A stretch of DNA of 64,000 nucleotides from Acorus gramineus. Its lineage: Eukaryota > Streptophyta > Magnoliopsida > Acorales > Acoraceae. Positions 48,676 to 60,922 of this stretch are shown one piece after another. The notes below the pieces were generated by a model. That model was not told the DNA's origin. It ran no database searches and saw only the letters and a list, made by a program, of their open reading frames with translations. The stretch lies in the NCBI GenBank assembly GCA_030737835.1, contig CM060848.1, positions 10,486,509 to 10,550,508 on the forward strand, read 5' to 3'. The translations under genes were made by a program, and so were the position numbers. How positions within the stretch are numbered: the stretch's first letter is position 1; every line of letters starts with the position of its first letter.

Positions 48676-51505
48676 TGTTATATATGTGTCACTTTTATCC
48701 TTCTGGTCACCATTGGAGCATTCTGGCAGATTTTTAACTTTTTCTTTTTTCGATCGAAACCGCTAAAACTCTGGACTTTTAGCTATCATCCTGAGCTGGA
48801 GGACTCCGATTGAAAATCTAACTGCATATTATGTGTCCTGGTGCCATTCCAAGCCACTCACAAAAATTTCATTGAATTCCGGTAACGTTTCAGAATTTCA
48901 CAGTTCCGAATCGTATCCGGGTTTTGACCGAGCGAAAAGTCATTGGGAGACTTGACTTGGTCAAAGTTGACCCTTGACTTGGTCAAATGGTTTTGGTTTT
49001 TAGTGTGGTTGGGTTGACTAGGGTCAAATCTCACCTAAACCTAACCTAAACCTAGCTTAACCTAATTTAATTCTAAGTGGTGAGTGTGTGGTGAGTGTGT
49101 GAGGTGTGTGTGTGCTTTAAGTGAAGTCCACGCCTAGGTATAGTGCCCCCCCCCACTATTCATCATCTCCTCCATTTCAAGCTCTCAATCTCTCTCTCCC
49201 CTCTCCTTATTTCCTTGATTTGATCTAGCTAAGGTGGTTAAAAAGAGAAACCCTAGAAGGAGAAAAGCAAGGTATTGTCCCGATCTATCTTTCCATGGTC
49301 TCGGTTTCACCTTCCCTTTTGTTTTTCCTCCTCTCATGGCCCCTTTTTACCTCTGTTTTCAGCCCCTCTTTGGCTGAGAAGAGGTCTTGATAGTGGTGGT
49401 CTTGGTGGTGGCAAATCGGTGCGCGAAGAGCACCCGTTCTTCCTCCCCTTTCCTTCCTCTCCTTGGGTGAGTTTCTTTCCTTCCTTTTCTTGTTTAGATG
49501 CATGTTAGGAGGTGTTTTTGGTTATGCATGGCTGTTGGGTGGTTGGAGGGGGGCTGTTAGGGGCTGTTGGAGGTGTTAGGGTTGGCTCGGGTGCATGCGG
49601 GCTCACCGGCGCGCGTGCGCGCGAGCCTGCGCACGCAGGCAGGCGCAGGCGGGCGAGCTGCGGTCAGGCGTGCGGGGTGCGTGCTGTCCGGCTCGCTGGG
49701 CGCCTGCGGTCGGGCACACTGGGCGCAGTGCACGGCGTGCGTGCGGAGCGCTGCGCAGGGGCGCGTTGCATGCGGTGTGCGCGGGGAGGCGAGCGGGCGT
49801 GCGCGCGGGGTGCTGCGCTGGGGCGCAGTGCGTGCGGGTGTGCGCGCGAGGTGCTGCGCTGGGGCGCAGTGCGCGCGGGTGCACCGGGGGACTGGACGCG
49901 CGGTGCGCGCGGGCACGCGCGAGCGTGCGCACGGCGTGTGGCGGGTCTGGGCGTGCGGGCAGAGGCGCGGCGGCCCGTCTGGGCTCGCGGGCTGGGGGCG
50001 CGGTAGTGCGTCCGGGGCTCGGGCGTGCGTGCGCGCGTGCGCACCCATGCGTGCGCGTGCAGGTGGCCGTGCGCATGGCTGCCCGGGGGTGCGGGAGTGA
50101 GTCGGGGCACTCGGGCTCGCGTGCGTGCGGGCCGTATGTACGCTTGTCCGAGTGTTGGGTATTTTTAGCGTATTTTTGTATGTATTGTGTATTTTACTCA
50201 CCGAGTTGATTACCCTGTCTTGCAGATCTTGACGGACGGTCACGCGACGACCCGGGTATTGGTGAGTGGGACAACCCAACCCAGTTGGGAGGCGTTCGAT
50301 GCACGTAGGCGTGCATTGCCCTCCCCTGGGGCACCATAATTGCATATTAGCTAGTATAAATTGTAAACTATGCCTTGCATGAATATTTTGTTGTATCCAT
50401 GCCACCTTAGCTATGCATGCATGATGAATATGATATATCCATGCCACCTTAGATTTGTATGCTAGGGATATGCACCCTTACATCATATTAGAGGCCTATG
50501 CATGCCTAGACACCTTACCCCGACCTGTGCATGTTCCCACCTAGTTTAATTCAGCTAAATTAAATGTGAGCATGCCTTAGAGAATCTTATCACTTGTTGT
50601 TATAATATAGGCTTCCCCGCATCTTAGTTATGCGCCCTGGAGGAATTTTGAAGAATTCATGACATTTGTAGAACTGAGATCGGTGTCGGCGGATCCAAGG
50701 GGATCATATCCGTGTGGGTAGGCTGTTTCTCTTCCCTTCGTTGGATCCATGTAGGGACTCCTCAGCGTTAGACAGGCCGTCCTGACAGAGGGCTCCCATC
50801 AGTAGGCACCTCCTGATTTGGTTTCGGACTGTGCTGAATGTGGGAGTAGACCAGGCGAGCTACGGTGTGGAGGAGAGGCTATCGGTGGACCAAGGGCGAT
50901 TAACAGCCTAGTCAGTCCCAAAAGACCATGTCACCAGTTTGAGGGTGAGGGTGAGGGTGTAGTGGGTTGGCGATGAGCGACCCACTGGTTTGTGTAGTTG
51001 TTGCCACTTAGAGGCTATGAATGATTTGAGGTTAATATGAATTGTGATGCATGGGTTGTGCTATTCACTGAGCGTGTGGCTCACCCCTCGCATATATTTT
51101 TCTCTAGTGTCATCTGAGTCGGATCTGGAGGAGGAGCTCCCCGAGGGACTTCAGCAGTAGCGGAGCAGCGCCACATTCCGCGAGTGTTAGAGGCTATCAG
51201 CATCCCTTTTTGATTGTATGTATTGTATTCTGTGCTTGGGCACACGTTTGTATTATATTTGGATGTCGTTGTATATATTGGCTCTCACAGGACAGTTGAT
51301 TATGTATCGAGTCTGTAATATGTCTTTGAATTACAGACTCAGTCTTTTAGCTTCCGCTATTTGTGTATATATCATGTCAGCCTTGCTTTTGTTTGTGTTG
51401 TCATTTTTGGTGTTGTTTAGAGTATGTTATTGACCTCCTGTATAGACTGCTGATATCATATATACACTTGCCGCGTCCCGGGGACGGCCGCCCTGGGGCG
51501 TGACA
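48676..51505 (+). mobile_element. Solo LTR, gypsy family 1, in the copia leader
   Basis: Begins TGTTATATATGTGTCAC and ends GGGGCGTGACA, flanked by a perfect 5-bp duplication CGGAT (48,671-48,675 and 51,506-51,510). Its 2830 bp are in the opposite orientation to the other three family copies. The GC-rich, CG/CA-alternating block lies at 49,590-50,150. Conserved blocks such as CACTGAGCGTGTGGCTCACC (51,065-51,084) recur, inverted, in the other copies. No internal region remains. Confidence 0.94.
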
Positions 51506-52749
51506 CGGATTTCCCGGGATCTGCCGCGTCCGAAAAATCTGCCCGGGCACTGCTCCACTGATCCTGCCCGAATTTCTCAGGATCTGCTAGGACAGCTCGT
51601 GCCAGCCTGTCCGTCTCACGCGTCGGACCAAGCGCCCGTCCGCACACGACCCACCCGGTCCAGCACCTGTACGCTCTCGGCCTAGCTCCCGGATCCATGA
51701 ACCCAGCCCAACATCTGACCCAGACCCGACCCGGATCAGCGAACCTGGCCCAGCACCTTGCCTGAGTCCACCCTCAGGTCATCTCCTGGCTCCTCTGGCA
51801 GCCTTCTGCCGCCACCGGCCACTCTCCGGCGCCTCCTTGAGACTTCGAATCACTGAATCTGTCATAACTTCCTCTCTGGAAGTCAGATTAAGGTGTTCCA
51901 AGAGTCCATTTTGCTTGATTTTTTGTGCTCTATGTCCTCATTTGGTTTTGATCTTCATCCGAGTGGTTCTACACAATGTCAGAAACCAACAGCAACCCTA
52001 CTCTTCCACCATCGGCTTTGAAGGTGTCTCGTCAGTCTACTTCGTCATTTATCTATGAGGGCATCCTGGGGGCTGCTCCTGCTACGAAAAGACGACGACC
52101 TTCTAAGAAGCGTTATCAACCGAAAGGCCGAGGACATCATCTTCCTCCTGTTGCCGCTACGACTGCTACTTCGATTGCCTCCATTCAGCCACACTCGAAT
52201 AAGCTTGTCCAGATCAGTCAGTGCCTCGACCATTTGATTCTATAGCAGTCTCTCTATGGTTCTTCTTCTCCCCTTGCCTTGTCTTCTACTACGAGTACTC
52301 CTGCTTATTGGATATTTGATTCGGGTGCCTCACATCACATGACGCTTGATAGTTCTGTCCTCATTGCATGCTCACCTGCACCCTCACACCTACCTTCGAT
52401 TCATACTGCTAATGGCTCTCCTTTAGTCATCACGCAGTGTGGATCAATCACCACCACATCTCATCCCACTGGCCGCCTTTCATTACCCTTTGTTTTGCAT
52501 GCTCCTAACCTTTGCATGAATCTTGTGTCTATTAGTCGATTGCGTGATTCTGGATTCACCGTTACCTTTACCTCTTCTGGGTGTTTTGTGCAAGATCCAC
52601 GTTCAGGGCAGAGGATTGGTGTTGGTCATCAGATTGGCGGACTATATTATGTGGAGTATCTCCATCTTCCTGTACCCAATCCTTCAGTTTTCTGTGGCAC
52701 TGTCACCTCTGATACTGATTTGTGGCATAAAAAGTTAGGTCATATTTCT

Positions 52750-52902
52750 AAGTCTCGACTTAAAGACCTTATTCAGTCTGGTGATTTAGGTCATGTTTTT
52801 GAGTCTCGACTTAAAGACCTTATTCAGTCTGGTGATTTAGGTCATGTTTCTGAGTCTCGACTTAAAGACCTTATTCAGTCTGGTGATTTAGGTCGTGTTT
52901 CA
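52750..52902 (+). repeat. Three tandem 51-bp units inside copia integrase region
   Basis: The unit encoding SRLKDLIQSGDLGHV plus two residues is present three times in a row at 52,750, 52,801 and 52,852, nearly identical at DNA level and keeping the frame. It lies in the GAG-pre-integrase segment just after WHKKLGHI and before the zinc-binding C-x2-C (CEGCKLAK). The near identity implies a recent expansion relative to the age of the element. Confidence 0.9.
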
Positions 52903-54310
52903 TTTTCTCCTCTTTCTGTTTGTGAGGGCTGTAAATTGGCCAAACCTATTGCTACTCCATTCCATCCTAATAGTCATCAGTCCTCTAGTCCATTTGAGCT
53001 TGTTCATTTTGATATTTGGGGTCCTCATATCACGTCAAAGAGCGATTTTTCGTATTATATCAGTTTTATTGATGACTATTCTCGCTTTACCTGGATTTAT
53101 TTATTGCGTCATCGATCTGAGGTCCCAAAGATATATGAGGTCTTTACCACTATGATTCACACCGAGCTTCAGACTCGTATCAAAATCTTTAGGTCTGATT
53201 GTGCTCGAGAACATACTTCTTCCACGATGCGTTCTCTTCTTCAATCCCATGGCACTCTCTTCCAGCAATCCTGCCCTTATACTCATGAGCAGAATGGTGT
53301 TGCTGAAAGAAAACATCGCCATATTCTTGAGACCGCTCGCTCCCTCTTACTTTTTTCCTCAGTCCCCAGCACATTCTGGGCTGAGGCTGCTCTTCTATCT
53401 GTTCATCTTATCAATATCACTCCCTCTTCTGTCCTCTCTAGTATGACTCCTCATGAGCGCCTTTACTCCTCCAAACCTGATTATAGCAGACTTCGCTCTT
53501 TTGGATGTATTTGTTTCGTGCTTCTCCCTCCTCTTCAGCGCACCAAGTTGGCCGCTTAGCTAGTCAAGTGTGTGGTCTTGGGGATTAGTTTCGAACACAA
53601 GGGATATCGCTGCTACGATCTTGTTGGAGATCGTTTTTGCTCACTCGTCATGTGTCATTTTTTGAAAACGTTCCCTATTTTTCTTCTACACCAACTGTCT
53701 CCTCTCCTCCAGTGCCTTCTCCTGTTCAGGCCTCTCCTATTGAGTCTGTACCTCTTCTTGGGCTGTCTATTGTTCTTGAGACCCCTCGTAGTTCTGCTCT
53801 CTCTGAGCCTCCTCTTGGCACTCCTACTGCTGATTCCCCTGGTTCTCCATCTCCTCTTGGCACTCCTATAGCAAACTCCCATAATCCTCCTAGTTCTCCT
53901 CCCAGTGTCTCCTCTTGCTCCTCCCGCAGATGACTCCGCTAATACTTCGTCTTCCACGACTGATGCACCTCCCTCTGATGTGGATCCTCGTCTCTCGACT
54001 GGCTACCCTCAACGTGAGCGTCATCCACCTGCCCGCTGCAGTTTTGACTCTGGACCACCTGATCGATTCTGCTTTGCATTCGTGAGTACCTATTCGTGAG
54101 TGGCAGCAGGCCATGGCTGAGGAGTTTCAGGCGTTTGAGCAGACACAGACCTGGGATGTTGTTCCTCTTCCGGATGGTGTTACACCTATCAGCTGCAAAT
54201 GGATCTTCAAGATAAAGCATCGCCCTGATGGATCCACTGAACGACATAAAGCTCGTCTTGTTGCCAGAGGTGTCACACAGGAGTATGGTATTGACTATGG
54301 GGAGACCTTC

Positions 54311-56876
54311 TGTCACGCCCCAGGGCGGCGGTCCCCGATATGTGGCAAATATATATAATATCAGTAGTCTATACAGGAGATCAATAAAATACTCTAAACA
54401 ACATCGAAAATGACAACACAGACAATAAGGTAGCTGACATAATATATACAAATAGCGGAAGCTTAAACGACTGAGTCTGTAATTCAAAGACATATTACAG
54501 ACCCGAATACATAATCAACTGTCCCGTGAGAGCCAATATACACAATGACATCCAAATACAAGTGTGTGCCCAAGCACGGATAACAATACATACAATCAAG
54601 AAGAGGATGCTGATGGCCTCTCACTCGTAAAACTCAACACGTGACGCTGCTCCGCTACTGCTGTGGTGCCTCGGGGAGCTCCTCCTTCAGATCCGACTCA
54701 GATATAACTGGAGGAAAAGAATATGCGAGGGGTGAGCCACACGCTCAGTGAATAGCACAATCCATGCATCACAATTCATATTAACCTTAAATAATTTATA
54801 GTCCCTAAAACGGGAGCAACTACACATTCTAGTGGGTCGTTTCATCGCCAACCCACCTCCCCCCTCACCCTCACCCTTTACGGGGGTGACATGGGCCTCT
54901 TGGGGCATACTAGACCGCTCTCCACCCCTGGTCCACCCGGTAGCCTCTCCCACACTCCGTAGCCTCTACCTGGTATACTCCCACTATCAGTACTGTCCGA
55001 CGCATCGGAGGTACCTACGGACGGGAGCCCTCTGTCAGGTCAGCTTTCCAACGCCGGGGAGTCCCTACATCAGATCCAACCAAAAGGAGAAGACAGCCTA
55101 CTCACGCGGATACGATCCTCTTGGATCCGTCGACAGTGATTTGTAACACTAATAATGTCGTGAATTCTCAAGAATTCCTCCAGGGCGCATAACTAAGATG
55201 CGGGGAAACATATATTATAACAACAAGGTTATAATATTCTCTAAGGCATGCTTATAACAATATGCTCTCATTTTGATTTAATTAGATTAAACTAGATGGG
55301 AACATACATAGTTCAGGGCTTTCCAATCAAGGGACATGGTGTCTAGGCATGCATAGGCCTCTATACATGATATAAGGGTGCATATCCCTAGCATACAAAG
55401 TCTAATGTGGCATGGTTACATCATATTAATCATGCATGCATAGTTTTACATTTATTACAAGTTAATACACAATTATGGTGCCCCAGGGGAGGGCAATGCA
55501 CGCCTACGTGCATCGAACGCCTCCCTACTGGGTTGGATTGTCCCACTCACCGAAACCCGGGTCGTTGCGTGATCGTCCGTCAAGATCTGTAAGACATGGG
55601 CATTCAATATGGTGAGTAAACTACACAAATACATAAGAAATTTACTAGAAATACCCAATACTCGGACAAGCATGCATACGGACTCGCACGCATGCGAGCA
55701 CGCGCGTACGCACGCGAGTCCGAGTTCCCCGACAAACCCCCCCCCCCCGAACCCTCGGGCAGCCATACGCATGGCCCCCCGCACACGCACGCACGAATGC
55801 GCACGCACGCATGCGCCCCAGCGCCCCTGGCGCACTACCGCGCCCCTGCCCGCCCAGACGCGCTGCCTCGCGCGCGCGCGCTCGTGCGCATCGCGCGTCC
55901 AGCCTAGCGCATACCCACGCGCACGCCCGCGCGTCTGCGCGTACGCGCGCGCGCCAGTCTGCGCGTGCCAGCTCCTGTCTGCGCACGCAGACGCGCGCCC
56001 GCTCGAGCCCCTTCCACCCCCTCCTCAGCCCACCCCCACCCCCTAACACCTATGCATAGCATGCATAACCATTTAAACACCCTAAACAAACATCTAACCA
56101 AGCTAGGGGAGGAGGAAGACTTACCCAAAGAGAGGAAGAACAAGGGAGGAAGCTCGGGTGCCCTTCGCGCACCAAACCACCACAACCGCCACCACCAAGA
56201 CCACCACCACCTCAGCCACTAGCAAGGCCTAAAGATGGCTGAAACAGGGGGGGAGGGGAAGCCATGAGAGGGAGGTAGAGAAAGGGGAAATCAAAACAAA
56301 AACCATGGAAAGGTAGATCACACCCTTACCTTTCTTTTTCCCTTCTAGGGTTTTCTTTTTCTTCTTCTTCTACTACCTCTAATGGGGGAAAATAAAGAAG
56401 AGGGGATGAGATGGAGTGAGTGAGAGAGATGGAGATGGGGAAGAAGGGGTAGACGCCCACAAATAGGGCCACACACACACACACACACACTCACACACTT
56501 GGAACAATTGGTTGGTGGGGATTGACTTGAGTCAACCCAACCACACAAAAAAACAAAACCATTTGACCAAGTCAATGGTCAAAATTGACTTGGTCAAGTC
56601 CCCCCTTTGACATTCCCACTCGGTCAAAACCCGGATACGATTCAGAACTACCAAATTCTGAAACGTTACCAGAATTCGATGAAATTTTCGTGAGTGGTTT
56701 GAAATGGCACCAGGACACATAATGTGCAGTTAGATTTTCAATCGGAGTTCTCAAGCTCATGATGATAGCTAAAAGTCTAAAATTTTAGCGGTTCCGATTG
56801 AAAAAAAGAAAAGTTGAAAAACTGCCAGAAATGTTCTAAAGGTGACCAGAAGGCTAAAAGTGACACATATTTAACA
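54311..56876 (-). repeat. 3' LTR of the gypsy element (family 1)
   Basis: On the plus strand it reads TGTCACGCCCCAGGGCGG ... GACACATATTTAACA, 2566 bp. It is anchored by the polypurine tract on its internal side, which proves the family's sense orientation. A GC-rich alternating block spans about 55,680-56,010 and a CA microsatellite lies at about 56,464-56,490. Confidence 0.93.
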
Positions 56877-56890
56877 TTCTTCCCCCCTTA
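56877..56890 (-). promoter_or_regulatory. Gypsy polypurine tract
   Basis: On the minus strand TAAGGGGGGAAGAA directly precedes the 3' LTR start TGTTAAATATG. This is the usual plus-strand priming site. Confidence 0.85.
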
Positions 56891-58131
56891 GGAAATTTTG
56901 TCCACAAAATAATACAAAAACATCACGGAAGGGAAAAGATGCGGATATGCGCCACGCATGGCGTCCTCGCGCTCCCAAGTGGCCTCGGCACCAGAACGGT
57001 GCTGCCATCGCACCTTAACCAGCTGGACGGTCTTGGTGCGGAGCCTCTTCTCGCGTCGGTCCAGGATCTCGATCGGCTGCTCCACGAATGACAAGTCCGG
57101 CTCGAAGACGAGCGGCTCGAACGGAATAACGTGAGCAGGATCGTGGACGTAACGCCTCAACTGCGAGACATGGAAGACGTCATGGGCCTGAGCCAACTGT
57201 GGGGGCAGAGCTATGCGATAGGCCACCTCTCCAATCCGCTCGAGGATGAGGAACGGCCCAATGAAACGCGGACTCAGCTTGCCCCGCACACCGAAACGGA
57301 AGATGCCCTTCGTCGGGGACACCTTCAGGAAAACATGGTCACCAACCTCGAAGGCGAGCTCACGGCGACGACGATCGGCGTAGCTCTTCTGACGGCTCTG
57401 AGCGACTCGGATACGCTCACGAATCGTCTTGACCATCTCTGAGGTCTGGTGGATGATCTCTGGTCCCTCCAACTGGCACTCTCTGACCTCGTCCCAACAC
57501 AAGGGGGACCTGCAGCTGCGGCCATAGAGCACTTCATATGGTGCCATCCGGATACTCGAGTGATAGCTGTTGTTGTAGGCAAACTCCACCAACGGAAGAT
57601 GCCTCTCCCAACTGCCCCCAAAGTCGAGAACGCAAGCTCGCAGCATGTCCTCTAGGGTCTGAATCGTCCTCTCCGACTGGCCGTCCGTCTGCGGATGAAA
57701 CGTTGTACTGAAGTGGAGGTTCGTACCAAGGGCGTGCTGAAGGCTACGCCAGAACCTCGAAGTAAATCTCGCGTCTCTATCAGAAATGATGCTGACGGGA
57801 GTGCCATGGAGACGAACAATCTCGGAGACAAACAACTGCGCCAGGGTGTCCAGAGAATCGGTGAGTCGAATGGGGAGGAAATGAGCGGACTTAGTTAGTC
57901 GGTCGACGATTACCCAGACGGCATCGCTACCCGAACGTGACCTCGGCAAGCCCGAAACGAAGTCCATGGTGATCTGCTCCCACTTCCACTGAGGAATCTC
58001 AATGGACTGCAGCTTCCCCGCAGGACGCTGATGTTCTGACTTCACCTGCTGGCATACCAAGCAACGGGCAACGAAACGGCCAATATCCGCCTTCATCCCG
58101 CGCCACCAGTAGCCACGATGAAGGCCCCTGT

Positions 58132-60922
58132 TGTCACGCCCCAGGGCGGCCGTGCCCGGGACGCGGCAATGGTATATATATGACATCAGCAATCTATACA
58201 GGAGGTCAATAACATACTCTAAACAACACCAAAAATGACAACACAGACAAAAGCAAGGCTGACATGATATATACACAAATAGCGGAAGCTAAAAGACTAA
58301 GTCTGTAATTCAAAGACTATAACAGACTCAATACATAATCAACTGTCCTGTGAGAGCCAATATATACAATGACATCCAATATAATACAAACGGGTGCCCA
58401 AGCACGGAAATATAATACATACAATAAAAAGGGATGCTGATAGCCTCTAACACTCGCGGGACGTGGCGCTGCTCTGCTACTGCTGAAATCCCTCAGGGAG
58501 CTCCTCCTTCAGATCTGACTCAGTGATAACTGGAGAAAAATATGCGAGGGGTGAGCCACACGCTCAGTGAATAGCACAACCCATGCATCACAATTCATAT
58601 TAACCACAAATAATTCAAAGCCTCTAAGTGGCAGGAACTACACAATCCAGTGGGTCGCTACATCGCCGACCCACCACACCCTCACCCTCACCCTCCAATA
58701 GGTGACATGGTCTATTGGGACTGACTAGGCTGTTAATCACCCTTGGTCCACCGATAGTCTCTCCTCCACTCCGTAGCCCGCCTGGTCTACTCCCACAATT
58801 CAGCACAGTTCGAAACCAAATCAGGAGGTACCTATTGATGGGAGCCCTCTGTCAGGACGGCCTGTCTAACGCTGGGGCAGTCTCTACACGGATCCAACGA
58901 AGGGAACAGAAACAGCCTACCCACACGTATACGATCCACTTGGATCCGTCGGTAACAACTTCCTAACATTTCAAATGACATGAATTCCCGCGAATTCCTC
59001 CAGGGCGCATAACTACGATGCGGGGAAGCCTGTATTATAACCTCATGGTTATAATATTCACTAAGCATGCTCATTACCAATAACTCACATTTGATTTAAA
59101 ATAAATTAAACTAAATAGGACACATGCATAAGTCGAGGCTTTCCTAGCATGGAAACATAGTATCAGGATGCATGGGCCTTTACACATCTCATAAGGGCAA
59201 GTATCCCTAACATACAGGGTCTAGGGAGGCATGGATACTACATAATAATCATGCATGCATAGCTACACTTAACACAAGTTAATATGAACTATAGTGCCCC
59301 AGGGGAGGGCAATACACTCCTAAGTGTATTGAACGCCTCCCAACTGGGTTGGATTGTCCCACTCACCAATACCCGGGTCGTCGCGTGACCGTCCGTCAAG
59401 ATCTGCAAGGCAGGGTATTCAACATGGTGAGTAAAATACGCAAATACATACAAAAATACGCTATAAATACCCAACACTCGGACAAGCGTGCATACGGCCC
59501 GCACGCACGCGAGCCCGAGTGCCCCGACTCACTCCCGCACACCCGGCGGCCATACGCATGGCCACCCGCACGCGCACGCACGGGTGCGCACGTACGCACG
59601 CACACCCTCGGCCCGGGTGCACTGCCGCGCCCCAGCCCGCGCGCCCAGCCCAGACACGCTGCACACTCGGGCGCACACACGCAAGCGTCCAGCCCCGGGT
59701 GCACCCACGCGCATTGCGACCCAGCGCAACGCCTCGCGCGCACACCCGCACACACTGCGCCCCAGCGCAGCAGCCCGTGCGCACCCCGCGCGCACGCCCG
59801 CTCGCCTCCCCGCGCACACCGCACACACTGCGCCCCTGCGCAGCGCTCCGCGCGCACGCCGCGCACTGCGGCCAGTGCGCCCGACCGCACGCGCCCAGCG
59901 AGCCTGACAGCACGCGCCCAGCGCGCCTGACAGCAGCTCGCCTGCCTGCCTGCATGCCTACGCGCGCAGGCGCGTCGTTGAGCCTGCATGCATCCTAGCC
60001 AACCCTACCACCTCCCTCAGCCCTCCCCCACCCCAACCACTCATGCCCACCTTGCACACCCAAAAACACATCCTAAACATGCATCTAAACAAGAAAAGGA
60101 AGGAAAGAAGGCTCACCCAAGGGAGGAAGGGAAGGGGAGGAGATCGGGTGCTCTTCGCGCACCGATTTGCCACCTCCAAGACCACCACCACCAAGATCTC
60201 CACTCAGCCCTAGCAAGGCTGAAAACTGAGGAGAAAAGGGACCATGAGAGGGGGTCACACATGAGGGAAATCGAAAATGAAACCATGGAAAGGTAGATCG
60301 GGTCCTCACCTTCCTTTTCTCCTTCTAGGGTTTCTTGATTCAACACCTCTAGCTAGATCAAAAGTGGGAATAAAGAGAGGATGAGAGAGCTTGAGAGAGC
60401 TTTTGAGAGAGAAGAAGATGAATAGGGCATTTACTATGCTTGGTCGTGGACTTTAAGTCCCCACACACACCACACACACTCACACACTCACCACACACTT
60501 AGTGAAAAAAAGATTAGGTTAAGCTAGGTTTAGGTTAGGTTTAGATGCACTTTGACCCTAGTCAACCCAACCACACTAAAAACCAAAACCAATTGACCAA
60601 GTCAAGGGTCAACTTTGACCAAGTCAAGTCTCCAATGACTTTTCGATTGGTCAAAACCCGGATACGATTCAGAACTGTGAAATTCTGAAACGTTACCAGA
60701 ATTCGATGAAATTTTCGTGAGTGGCTTGAAATGGCACCAGGACACATAATATGCAGTTAGATTTTCAATTGGAGCTCCCAAACTCAGGGTGACTGCCAAA
60801 AGTTCAAAATTTTAGCGGTTCTGATCGAAAAACGAAAAAGTTAAAAAACTGCGAGAATGCTCCAATGGTTACCAGAAGGCTAAAAAGTGACACATATATA
60901 AAAAGTGACACATATATAACAC
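58132..60922 (-). mobile_element. Solo LTR, gypsy family 1, in the gypsy integrase
   Basis: Begins TGTCACGCCCCAGGGCGG and ends CACATATATAACA, flanked by a perfect 5-bp duplication CCTGT (58,127-58,131 and 60,923-60,927). It is 2791 bp in the same orientation as its host element. Host sequence for the integrase zinc-finger region abuts both sides. The last bases hold a 19-bp tandem repeat AAAAAGTGACACATATATA (60,882-60,919). GC-rich block at 59,480-59,990. Confidence 0.94.
59480..59990. repeat. CpG-dense alternating block in a family-1 LTR
   Basis: Long runs of GCGCGCAC, CACGCGCA and CCCGCACG dominate. Equivalent blocks occur at 41,740-42,360, 49,590-50,150 and 55,680-56,010. Frames on both strands, up to about 200 residues and made of Arg, Ala, His and Pro, come from this composition and encode no domain. 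Confidence 0.8.

Larger units (their letters stand above)
48242..54310 (+). mobile_element. Ty1/copia element with very short LTR, 5' part
   Basis: A 5' LTR (48,242-48,376), primer-binding site and GC-rich leader are followed by a reduced gag (from 51,976), protease (FDSGASHHMT, about 52,318), GAG-pre-integrase (WHKKLGHISKSRL), integrase core (HFDIWGP, FIDDYSRFTWIY, EQNGVAERKHRHILETARSL) and the start of reverse transcriptase (CKWIFKIKHRPDGSTERHKA) up to 54,310. A family-1 solo LTR interrupts the leader (48,676-51,505) and a gypsy element interrupts the RT (54,311 onward), so the rest of the copia should resume beyond the window. It is broken, with a few breaks besides the two insertions. Confidence 0.88.

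Noticed and set aside
49512-50447. Frames of up to 296 residues on both strands
   Set aside because: Same CpG-dense LTR block in another copy. The frames are not conserved between the four LTRs.
52750-52902. Direct repeats resembling a CRISPR-like array
   Set aside because: The units are contiguous without spacers and encode an in-frame tandem duplication in a copia protein.
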